From Rhodococcus marinonascens NBRC 14363 (lineage in GTDB: Bacteria; Actinomycetota; Actinomycetes; Mycobacteriales; Mycobacteriaceae), in the NCBI RefSeq assembly GCF_001894885.1, contig NZ_BCXB01000001.1, positions 248,001 through 312,000 on the forward strand: 64,000 nt of DNA, read 5' to 3'. The notes below the pieces were generated by a model. The model was not told where the DNA came from and did no database searches. It saw only the letters and a program-made list of their open reading frames with translations. Shown here piece after piece: positions 1 through 6,893 of the stretch. The position numbers were made by a program, and so were the translations under genes. Position 1 is the stretch's first letter. Each line of letters starts with the position of its first letter.

Positions 1-121
1 CCGGAAGGCGTTCGAGATCGACCGGGAGTCGATTCGCCACGACGACGAAGGTAGCTTGCCCGGAGACAGGATCAGCTCTCGAGCTCGAGGACGGTTCTGA
101 CGATTCCGAACTGGCAGCCAC
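1..121 (-). CDS. otsA: Trehalose-6-phosphate synthase OtsA, N-terminal 40 residues (runs off the left edge)
   Basis: The minus-strand frame ends at the window edge with the peptide FVVVANRLPVDLERLP. This is the nucleotide-binding N-terminus typical of actinobacterial OtsA, a GT20 enzyme that joins UDP/ADP-glucose and glucose-6-phosphate. I chose the GTG at 119-121 because AAGGAAG lies five bases upstream and the frame is open from there to the edge. A Ser/Glu-rich leader of about 23 residues precedes the conserved strand, as is common in this order. Only the N-terminus is visible, so catalytic residues cannot be checked. The small gene at 155-328 lies just upstream on the same strand. Confidence 0.8.
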   Translation of the reverse strand, partial: MAASSESSEPSSSSRADPVSGQATFVVVANRLPVDLERLP

Positions 122-154
122 AGGCTTCCTTCGCTGTCGAAGTGAATAACTTTC

Positions 155-328
155 TCAGTCGAGCTTTGTGGTGGGTCCGACTCCGAGCATGGCGAGCAGC
201 ATCCTGCACTCGTCGGCATTATCGGCGTAAGCAGCGACAACGCGCTGTGCTTGGTGGGCGGTCTCGTCGGCCAAGGGTTCGAGATCCTCGTCCACGGTGT
301 CGTTTTCGGCCGTCGTCTTCGCAACCAT
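155..328 (-). CDS. Small acidic hypothetical protein (57 aa)
   Basis: The frame encodes a 57-residue acidic protein that starts MVAKTTAEND and ends near DECRMLLAMLGV. The ATG at 326-328 has GAGGA six bases upstream, so this start is preferred over a longer frame. It sits 33 bases upstream of otsA on the same strand and could be cotranscribed with it. I recognise it only as a type of small conserved protein seen in rhodococci, with an Ala-rich helical middle and a hydrophobic C-terminus. No function can be assigned. Confidence 0.6.
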   Translation of the reverse strand: MVAKTTAENDTVDEDLEPLADETAHQAQRVVAAYADNADECRMLLAMLGVGPTTKLD

Positions 329-419
329 CTTGATTCCTCTCGGGCTTGCTGCTGCGTCACGCGCAGAAGCGCGTATCGGCGACTCTATGAGAACCGGGCA
401 CGTCAACGCTAGTTGTCCA

Positions 420-449
420 TCGATTAGGGTTCACTCGATTAGGGTCCGC
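420..449. repeat. Two tandem copies of a 15-bp unit upstream of the ABC exporter
   Basis: The unit TCGATTAGGGTTCAC is followed directly by TCGATTAGGGTCCGC, with two or three mismatches. It lies about 50 bases upstream of the chosen start of the ABC transporter gene, in the region divergent from the 155-328 gene. The TTAGGGT core vaguely recalls half of an iron box, but the 19-bp alignment to the IdeR consensus is poor (about 10 matches). Confidence 0.5.
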
Positions 450-496
450 TTACTTTGCCGGTAGGCGGGAAAGTGTCGGCGTTTGGAGTTACGCGC

Positions 497-2200
497 GTGA
501 AGACTGGCGGTACCGCAATTCTGCGTCGAGCCCTGGTGCGGAACCGTGCCCGACTCGGGATCGGCACCGTTCTGGTCTGCGCTCATCAGGTGGCAGAAAC
601 GCTGGTCCCGATCTCGATCGGGGTGATCGTCGACCGGGCTGTCGCGACCGGTGACGTCTACGCGCTCTCGGTGTGGCTGTGTGTTTTGGCGTTTCTGTTC
701 CTCGTCCTGACCGTTTCGTGGCGCTACGGCGCGCGCTTCGTCGTCGTGGCCATGCAGAACGAAGCGCATCAGCTACGTATGGAGGTAGCGCACCGGATCC
801 TCGACCCCCGAGGTGTGCGCACCGACCTGCGCGCCGGCGAGTTGCTCTCCGTATCCACATCCGATGCTGACCGCGCCGCGTGGATCGCGGATATTGCACC
901 GCGTGCGGCCGCAGCCCTGACTGCGGCAATCGGATCAGCCATCGCCCTGCTGGTGATCGACGTGCCGCTCGGACTCGTCGTTCTGGTCGGTACTCCTCTC
1001 ATCCTCGGACTCCTCCAACTCGCGGCGCCATTGATCACCCGCAGAGCCACCGACCAGCAGGCTGCCGTGGCGCGGGCGTCCGCCATGGCCACCGATCTGG
1101 TGAGCGGCCTGCGCCCACTGCGTGGAATCGGTGCGGAGAGATCGGCGTCTCAGCGATACCGGACAGCCAGTCGTGAGGCGCTCGGCGCGACCCTCCACAC
1201 CGCGAAGAGTTCCGCAGTCTTCGCGGGGGTGTCGATGACCGTCAGCGCCCTGCTCGCTGTCGGAGTTGCAGGTGTCGCGGGGTGGTTTGCGCTGGAAGGA
1301 CGCATCACCATCGGTGAACTGATCACTGTCGTCGGCCTGTCCCAGTTCTTCATCGAACCGCTCGGCGTGCTGGCAGGCTTGCCCGGATTCCTGGCCCTCG
1401 CGCGCGCGTCGGCGGATCGTCTCGCGCTGATCCTGGACGCCCGGCCGATGCTCCCCATCGGGTCCGGGCACGCACTCGACGGCAGTGAGCTGAGCCTGAC
1501 CGGTGTGTCCTACCGGTCGCTGCGTGCCGTGGATCTCCAGGTTGTTCCCGGGGAGTTGCTCGGCATCGTGGCCTACCGCCCCCAGGATGCCGAGGCGCTG
1601 GCCGCGCTGTTGTCGGGGCAGATTCCGCCCGACTGCTACGACGGCGAGTTGACGGTGGGCGGAGTGCGCTTGTCGGATGCGGATCTCGCGCAGGCGCGTC
1701 GTGCGTTGCTCGTCGAGCCGCACAACGGTGACTTGTTCTCCGGAACCCTCGCCTCGAACGTGACCGCGGGCAGGCCCGACGCCATGCCGTCCGAGGTGCG
1801 GGCGGCGCTCACCGCTTCTGCCGCGATCGACGTGGTCGAAGCGCACCCGGAAGGACTCGACCGCGAGGTGGCCGATCGTGGGTCGTCATTGTCCGGCGGT
1901 CAGCGACAGCGGGTGGCCCTCGCGCGAGCGCTGGTGGCGCGGTCCCCGGTGATGGTGCTGCACGACCCGACGACGGCCGTGGATGCGGTCACCGAGCATG
2001 CGATCGCACGCGGAATTGCGGATCTGCGACATCGCGATATCGCGACCCGGCAGACCACGATCCTCATCACGAGCAGCCCTGCCCTGCTGTTCGTGACCGA
2101 TCGGGTAGTCGTACTCGATGTGGGAGCGGTCGTCGCCGAGGGCGTGCACGCCCAATTGACGACGGAGAACGCGAACTACCGGAGGGTGGTCCTGCGATGA
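497..2200 (+). CDS. ABC exporter half-transporter with degenerate ATP site (subunit 1)
   Basis: This is a fused permease-ATPase of the exporter (ABCB-like) type. A six-helix transmembrane domain (about residues 15-330) is followed by a nucleotide-binding domain. The GTG at 497 is preferred because GGAG lies eight bases upstream; a longer frame from a TTG at 455 lacks a good Shine-Dalgarno. The Walker A lysine is absent (VAYRPQDAEAL near residue 360), Walker B reads LHDPTT instead of LDEAT, and the H-loop histidine is replaced by Ser. The signature LSGGQRQR is perfect. The next gene overlaps by four bases (ATGA) and has the reciprocal pattern, so the two form an asymmetric heterodimer. The substrate is unknown; siderophore export is plausible from the neighbouring locus but unproven. 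Confidence 0.85.
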   Translation: MKTGGTAILRRALVRNRARLGIGTVLVCAHQVAETLVPISIGVIVDRAVATGDVYALSVWLCVLAFLFLVLTVSWRYGARFVVVAMQNEAHQLRMEVAHRILDPRGVRTDLRAGELLSVSTSDADRAAWIADIAPRAAAALTAAIGSAIALLVIDVPLGLVVLVGTPLILGLLQLAAPLITRRATDQQAAVARASAMATDLVSGLRPLRGIGAERSASQRYRTASREALGATLHTAKSSAVFAGVSMTVSALLAVGVAGVAGWFALEGRITIGELITVVGLSQFFIEPLGVLAGLPGFLALARASADRLALILDARPMLPIGSGHALDGSELSLTGVSYRSLRAVDLQVVPGELLGIVAYRPQDAEALAALLSGQIPPDCYDGELTVGGVRLSDADLAQARRALLVEPHNGDLFSGTLASNVTAGRPDAMPSEVRAALTASAAIDVVEAHPEGLDREVADRGSSLSGGQRQRVALARALVARSPVMVLHDPTTAVDAVTEHAIARGIADLRHRDIATRQTTILITSSPALLFVTDRVVVLDVGAVVAEGVHAQLTTENANYRRVVLR

Positions 2201-3945
2201 GTGAACTGCTGCCCATCGCGAACGCGCGCGACACCTGGGCCTGGCTCGCATCCGAGCTGGGCCGGTGGCGCACCCGGAGCGTATGCACCCTGTTGGTGGC
2301 CGCCACGGCAGCAGGCATGGCACTGGTGCCCGTCTACGTGTTCGGAGTTCTCGTCGACCGCGTTCAGGACGGTGCGCCGCCGTCGACAATCGGCTGGGTG
2401 GTTGCGGTGATCGCGGGCGCCGCGATCGTCGGCGGGGTCTGCGCCGGGTTCGCGACGTTCCTGATCCGCAGCATGGGCGAGGGGATTCTGGCGGATCTGC
2501 GCGAGCACAGCGTCGACCGCGCGCTACGGTTGCCGATCCAGACCGTCGAACGGGTCGGCAAAGGCGACCTGTTATCGAGGGTGGGCGACGACGTCGCGGT
2601 GATCGGCAAGGCGGTGACCGATGTGGTGCCCAACCTTGTCACAGCCGTCCTGCTGGTGGTGTTGAGCATGATCACGATGCTCGGCATCGATTGGCGGCTC
2701 GGTCTCGCAGGCATGGTGGCACTGCCGATGTATGCACTGGCGATGCGCTGGTACCTGCCGCGGTCCGCGCCGGTCTACGCCGCCGAACGCGTCGCGATGG
2801 GCGAGCGTTCGCAGGCGCTGATCAGCAGCATGCAGGGCGCCCGCACCGTGCGTGCCTACGGTCTCGAAGACAGTCATCTGGCGCAGATCAACGGCGCGTC
2901 GGAGAAAGCTCGCGACTTGTCCGTCGGTGTGTTCTCACTGTTCACCCGGTTCGTCGGGCGTGGCAACCGGGCCGAGTTCGTGGGGCTGGCCACCATCCTC
3001 GCCGCCGGTTTCGCACTGGTGAACGCTGACGTCGTCACCGTCGGGCAGACCACCGCCGCCGCACTGCTGTTCCATCGGCTGTTCAACCCGATCGGCATGC
3101 TGATGTACACGTTCGACGAGGTGCAATCGGCGGGTGCGAGCCTGGCGCGACTCGTCGGTGTCGTCGGTCTCGGCGACACGTCCGGCACCGGGACGAGCGT
3201 GGTGGACGAGGACTCGGATTCGACGCTGGAACTCGTGGGCGTCCGCCACACCTACGCCGGCGGACACGAGGTAGTGCACGGCATCAGCCTGCGCGTGAAT
3301 GCTGGCGAGCGCCTTGCCCTGGTCGGCTCGACCGGGGCAGGCAAGACCACTGTCGCGGCGCTCGCAGCCGGGTCGATCTCCCCGACTTCCGGCTCGGTGA
3401 GGATCGGTAGGACCGACCTGTCGGATCTCGAACCCGGGCGTCTCCGGCGCCGGGTTGCCCTCGTCAGCCAGGAGGTCCACGTGTTCGCGGGACCGTTGAT
3501 CGACGACCTCCGGCTCGCGGCCCCCGACGCCTCCGAGGAGGATGCGGTGGTGGCGTTGAAAACTGTCGGAGCGGCCAACTGGGTGAGCGCCCTCGACGAG
3601 GGCATCCGGACTGTCGTCGGAGAAGGCGGCCACGAACTGACCGCGGCCCAGGCGCAGCAGTTGGCCCTGGCCCGGCTTGTGCTCGCTAACCCTGCAGTCG
3701 CAATCCTGGACGAGGCCACCGCGGAGGCCGGCAGTGCGGGTGCGCGGGAACTCGAGGCGTCCGCCGACGCCGCGACCCGCGGCCGGACGACGTTGGTGGT
3801 CGCTCACCGATTGACACAGGCGGCTACCGCGGATCGGGTGGTGGTGCTCGAACACGGCCGGATCGTCGAGGAAGGGTCGCACGCCCAGCTCGTTGCAGCC
3901 GGTGGGCGGTACGCCGAGTTGTGGTCGGCGTGGGAGGGGAGGTAG
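2197..3945 (+). CDS. ABC exporter half-transporter with intact Walker motifs (subunit 2)
   Basis: This 582-residue permease-ATPase fusion starts with an ATG overlapping the stop of subunit 1. After the membrane domain (about residues 20-340), the nucleotide-binding domain has a canonical Walker A (GSTGAGKTT, from residue 377), Walker B (AILDEAT, near 503) and H-loop (VAHRLTQ). Its signature is degraded to LTAAQAQQ (near 480). Pairing with subunit 1 therefore gives one consensus ATP site (Walker A of this subunit, LSGGQ of the partner) and one degenerate site. This is well known in heterodimeric bacterial exporters. It is convergent with the LpqN-like gene at 4004-4549. Confidence 0.87.
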   Translation: MSELLPIANARDTWAWLASELGRWRTRSVCTLLVAATAAGMALVPVYVFGVLVDRVQDGAPPSTIGWVVAVIAGAAIVGGVCAGFATFLIRSMGEGILADLREHSVDRALRLPIQTVERVGKGDLLSRVGDDVAVIGKAVTDVVPNLVTAVLLVVLSMITMLGIDWRLGLAGMVALPMYALAMRWYLPRSAPVYAAERVAMGERSQALISSMQGARTVRAYGLEDSHLAQINGASEKARDLSVGVFSLFTRFVGRGNRAEFVGLATILAAGFALVNADVVTVGQTTAAALLFHRLFNPIGMLMYTFDEVQSAGASLARLVGVVGLGDTSGTGTSVVDEDSDSTLELVGVRHTYAGGHEVVHGISLRVNAGERLALVGSTGAGKTTVAALAAGSISPTSGSVRIGRTDLSDLEPGRLRRRVALVSQEVHVFAGPLIDDLRLAAPDASEEDAVVALKTVGAANWVSALDEGIRTVVGEGGHELTAAQAQQLALARLVLANPAVAILDEATAEAGSAGARELEASADAATRGRTTLVVAHRLTQAATADRVVVLEHGRIVEEGSHAQLVAAGGRYAELWSAWEGR

Positions 3946-4003
3946 GTCTTTCCGCGTCGTGGTTGATGTCTGGGTGCGGCGGGGAGTCGTCCCACGGTTT
4001 ACG

Positions 4004-4549
4004 TCAGTGAAGTGCGATGGTCAGTCCGACATTCATGACGGTGACGTCGATGTCGAGTTCATCGGCCTGGTCGAGCAGGGTGGTCACGGTCAGTTGGGTC
4101 AGGTATTGATCCGGTCCGTTTGTGATGGCGATGTAGCGGGTGGTCGCCGACAAGGTCCATTGCCCGACCGTGTAGACGCCGCGGATGAATGCCGACGGGT
4201 GGCCTTGATAGCGAAAGCGATTCCACTCGTACTCGCGCCAGTCCGGAAGTCGTCGGGAGTCGGTGAATGCGCACGCCAGTAACTGCTCGGCGTCGATCGC
4301 CGGTGAGAGCTTGCCGTGTAGGAGGACGGCGTTGGGGCACCAATTTTGTGCTGTATGTGTGGGATTGACGAGGATGGTGTGGGCGTCGGGCGCTGTGTCG
4401 GGTGGGGCGGGTACCCAGTCGGGGAGCTGGGGAATGCTGACGGACACGGGGTAAGCGGTGTCGGGGTGGCATGGGGTGCAGCTCACGTGGTGTGCGTCGA
4501 GGTACTCCTTGACGGTCATGGCGTCCGATCCGGTGGAAAATTCAGGCAT
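4004..4549 (-). CDS. LpqN/LpqT-like protein without a signal peptide
   Basis: The 181-residue product resembles the mycobacterial LpqN family. It has a short Ser/Thr segment, then SVSIPQLPDWVP, a central NAVLLHGKLSPAIDAEQLL block and a C-terminal region with YIAITNGPDQY and DVTVMNVGLTI. LpqN of mycobacteria is a lipoprotein linked to cell-envelope transport. This copy has neither a lipobox nor a hydrophobic leader and begins MPEFSTGSDAMTVKEYLDAH, so it would be cytosolic or exported another way. Its start overlaps the stop of the upstream EspC-like frame (ATGCCTGA), which suggests translational coupling. Its role between the exporter and the siderophore genes is unknown. Confidence 0.65.
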   Translation of the reverse strand: MPEFSTGSDAMTVKEYLDAHHVSCTPCHPDTAYPVSVSIPQLPDWVPAPPDTAPDAHTILVNPTHTAQNWCPNAVLLHGKLSPAIDAEQLLACAFTDSRRLPDWREYEWNRFRYQGHPSAFIRGVYTVGQWTLSATTRYIAITNGPDQYLTQLTVTTLLDQADELDIDVTVMNVGLTIALH

Positions 4550-4811
4550 TGGAGGCAGCCTTCTTTGCCAGTCGTGTGGCGTTCTTGGCTAGTCGTGCGG
4601 CGCGGAATCGTTCGCGTAATGGTGGGGCGTGAGGAGTTCGCGGGCGTCGGGCCGGGAGACGATGTCGCGTTGGTTGCGCGCCGACTGCGCAGACCGTGGC
4701 GAACTCGGTTCCCGGCAGCGCCGCCTCGGAGTCGGTGAACGGGGTGCTCACATCGATACCGTTGATCGACTCGGCCACCCCGGTCACCGCTTCGGAGAAT
4801 CGCCGCAGCAT
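4542..4811 (-). pseudogene. EspC/ESX-secretion-associated-like small protein, probably damaged
   Basis: The first 45 or so residues (MLRRFSEAVTGVAESINGID, then STPFTDSEAALPGTEF) look like the helical N-terminus of actinobacterial ESX-associated (EspC-like, PF10824-type) proteins. The conserved frame continues upstream as SSFNVDVE without an available start codon, since a TGA precedes it, so the original start seems lost. The C-terminal half is unusually rich in Arg, Pro and Ala and does not look like the family, which suggests a frameshift after about residue 45. The stop overlaps the ATG of the LpqN-like gene. The family assignment rests on recall and is uncertain. Confidence 0.4.
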
Positions 4812-4878
4812 CTCGACATCGACGTTGAACGAACTGCCCCCTCGGATCGGTCACCCCGGCGGATAACCTAGCAGGGGG

Positions 4879-5814
4879 CTATGCGCAGTAACCCCCGCCG
4901 TGGGGGAAGAACTCGGGTCCGGCGAGTTCGGTGCCGTCGTCGAGGCGGACGCGCTGAATCTTCAATCCCTTGTTGCGGCCGGTGCGGGCATCGGGGCCGG
5001 CGACGATGACCATGCCGTCGCCTTCGTGGATGAAGACACGCCCGGGCGTTCCGCCATAATTTCCCTTGGACACCGCGGCGTTCAGGACCCGGATGCGCTG
5101 TCCCTTGTAGTGAGTGAATGCGTTGGGGTAGGGGTCGGACTGCGCGCGGACGAGGCGCTCGATTGCGTCGGCGGGCCACGTCCAGTCGATGAGGCTGTCT
5201 TCAGGTGCCCGCTTGTGGAAGAACGTGGCCTGCGAGCGGTCCTGCGGTGTCCAGTCCGTGCGCCCGGACGCGATGAGTTCGAGTGCGTCGAGCGTGATCG
5301 GGCCGATCATGTCGACCGTGCGGTGAAACAGATCGGTGACGGTGTCCGTCGGTCCGACGGGTGTCGACCGCTGTAAGACGATGTCGCCGGCGTCGAGTTC
5401 CTCGTCCATCAGGTGCGCGGTGAGGCCCACCTCTTCCTCGCCGTTGATGAGCGCCCAGATCAGCGGGGAGAATCCCGTGTACTTGGGCAGCAGCGAGTCG
5501 TGGATGTTGAGGGTGCCGTAGCGCGGGGAGTCGAAGACGTCCCTCGGCAGCCAGGTGCGCCAATTGTTGGCGACCAGGATGTCGGCGTCGGCCCGCTTCA
5601 GTGCCGCCTTGAAGTCTTCGTCCGGTTTGGTGGCGATGTGCACCGGCACCCCGTGTGTTGTTGCCAGGTCGGCCACGGAGTCGGCCCACATCTGCTCGTA
5701 GACGTGATCACTCCGAGGATGCGTGATCGCGAGAACTACCTCGTGTTCCGACTTGAGGAGGGCCTGCAGGGTACGGTGACCCCAGGTTTGATATCCGAGT
5801 GTGGCGACTCTCAA
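4879..5814 (-). CDS. N5-hydroxyornithine formyltransferase (methionyl-tRNA formyltransferase fold)
   Basis: The 311-residue protein has the N10-formyl-tetrahydrofolate transferase fold. The catalytic triad is visible as Asn103, His105 (NIHDSLLP) and Asp141 (DAGD), with the 38-residue Asn-to-Asp spacing of methionyl-tRNA formyltransferase, and a C-terminal OB-like domain follows. The TTG start is preceded by AGGAGG at good spacing. Its place in a siderophore locus, next to an ornithine hydroxylase and an NRPS whose first adenylation code fits formyl-hydroxyornithine, points to formylation of N5-hydroxyornithine, like CchA (coelichelin) and Rft (rhodochelin). It is divergent from the hydrolase gene across an iron box, so iron repression of both is likely. 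A housekeeping Fmt is less likely given this context. Confidence 0.87.
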   Translation of the reverse strand: MRVATLGYQTWGHRTLQALLKSEHEVVLAITHPRSDHVYEQMWADSVADLATTHGVPVHIATKPDEDFKAALKRADADILVANNWRTWLPRDVFDSPRYGTLNIHDSLLPKYTGFSPLIWALINGEEEVGLTAHLMDEELDAGDIVLQRSTPVGPTDTVTDLFHRTVDMIGPITLDALELIASGRTDWTPQDRSQATFFHKRAPEDSLIDWTWPADAIERLVRAQSDPYPNAFTHYKGQRIRVLNAAVSKGNYGGTPGRVFIHEGDGMVIVAGPDARTGRNKGLKIQRVRLDDGTELAGPEFFPHGGGYCA

Positions 5815-5874
5815 CGCAGTCCTCCTGGACGAGATTGTCGGTCAACGCTGCACTTGAGCGGCAGTGGGGCCAGC

Positions 5875-5893
5875 TTAGGCTATCCAACCTTGA
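5875..5893. promoter_or_regulatory. Putative IdeR/DmdR iron box in the formyltransferase/hydrolase divergent promoter
   Basis: TTAGGCTATCCAACCTTGA matches the mycobacterial/actinobacterial iron-box consensus TTAGGTTAGGCTAACCTAA at about 12-13 of 19 positions, including the first five. It lies between the divergent starts at 5814 and 5925, where one repressor dimer pair could shut off both genes when iron is sufficient. Confidence 0.5.
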
Positions 5894-5924
5894 TTGGTGA
5901 ACCGCTAGTTGGAAGGAAGTAGAC

Positions 5925-6728
5925 ATGACGATCGCTACGATCAACGGAATTCCCCTGAACTACCAGGTCAAGGGGTCCGGCGATCTTGTGGTGCTCATCA
6001 TGGGAACCGGTAGCCCGGGGCGCGTGTGGGATCTGCACCAAACACCGGCGTTGATCGAGGCCGGCTACCGTGTCTGCACTTTCGACAACCGCGGCATCGC
6101 ACCGTCCGGGGAGAGCGTCGACGGGATCACCATCGACGATATGGTCGCCGACACCGCGGGATTGATCGAGCACCTCGGTGGCGGACCGGTTCGAGTCGTC
6201 GGCACCTCGATGGGCGCCCGCGTTGCTCAGGAACTCACGTTGACGCGCCCCGATCTGGTGCGCAAAGCGGCGTTTCTCGCTGGTCACGCTCGCATGGACT
6301 ACTTTCAGAAGATGCTCAGCGAGGGTGAGCGCGCTCTGTACGACAACAGGGTCGAGTTGCCGGCAAAGTACCAGGCTGCGGTCACCGCGGTGATGAACCT
6401 GTCGCCGGCGTCGCTCTTCGACCCGCACACCGCCCGCGACTGGCTCGATCTCTTCGAGTTCAGTGGCGGCAGCATGTCGGACGGTGTGCGCGCGCAGATG
6501 GAGATGGATCGCAATTTCGATCGCCGTGAGGCGTACCGGGCGATTACCGTGCCGTGTTTGTCCATCGGATTCGCCGACGACCGGATGATTCCGCCGTACC
6601 TCTCGCGTGAGGTGGCTGAAGTCATACCGTCCGCCCGGTATTACGAGATCTCCGACGTGGGCCACTACGGCTACCTCGAACAGCCCGATGCGGTGAACAA
6701 GGTGTTGCTCGAGTTCCTCGCCGGGTGA
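5925..6728 (+). CDS. Alpha/beta hydrolase, possible stand-alone (type II) thioesterase or siderophore esterase
   Basis: The 267-residue protein has the alpha/beta-hydrolase fold. The nucleophile elbow is GTSMGA (Ser95), the oxyanion region is near VLIMGTGSPG, a candidate acid is Asp218/219 in FADDRM, and the histidine is His247 in VGHYGY. GGAAGGAAG precedes the ATG. The NRPS next door ends in a condensation domain and has no thioesterase of its own, so this enzyme could hydrolyse misloaded carriers, release the product or cleave the ferri-siderophore. Sequence alone does not separate these options. It is followed by a tandem repeat and then the NRPS, in the same direction. Confidence 0.75.
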   Translation: MTIATINGIPLNYQVKGSGDLVVLIMGTGSPGRVWDLHQTPALIEAGYRVCTFDNRGIAPSGESVDGITIDDMVADTAGLIEHLGGGPVRVVGTSMGARVAQELTLTRPDLVRKAAFLAGHARMDYFQKMLSEGERALYDNRVELPAKYQAAVTAVMNLSPASLFDPHTARDWLDLFEFSGGSMSDGVRAQMEMDRNFDRREAYRAITVPCLSIGFADDRMIPPYLSREVAEVIPSARYYEISDVGHYGYLEQPDAVNKVLLEFLAG

Positions 6729-6780
6729 GGCAGAGCTCCAGGTGAGGCAGGGCTCCGGGTGAGGCAGGGCTCCGGGTGAC
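6725..6780. repeat. Tandem array of a 17-bp unit between the hydrolase and the NRPS
   Basis: Three copies of GTGAGGCAGGGCTCCGG (the first with two changes) plus a partial fourth run from the hydrolase stop codon, which is part of the first copy. The array separates the hydrolase from the iron box and NRPS promoter. Confidence 0.85.
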
Positions 6781-6820
6781 ACTCGACACCGGTGCGGATG
6801 CCACGAACGGGGTTGTTGTC

Positions 6821-6839
6821 GGTGGGTAGCCTAACCTAA
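6821..6839 (+). promoter_or_regulatory. Putative IdeR/DmdR iron box upstream of the NRPS
   Basis: GGTGGGTAGCCTAACCTAA matches the consensus TTAGGTTAGGCTAACCTAA at 14-15 of 19 positions, and the right half AGCCTAACCTAA is intact. It lies 54 bases before the likely ATG of the NRPS, where it could overlap the promoter. This is the best iron box in the window and argues for iron-starvation induction. Confidence 0.7.
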
Positions 6840-6893
6840 ACTCCTTCGGGGCTCGTCGTGCGGCGAGTGCATCGACGGACGATCGGATCACCC

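Noticed and set aside
420-449. Iron box upstream of the ABC exporter
   Set aside because: Only about 10 of 19 positions match and there is no dyad symmetry. It is better described as a 15-bp tandem repeat.
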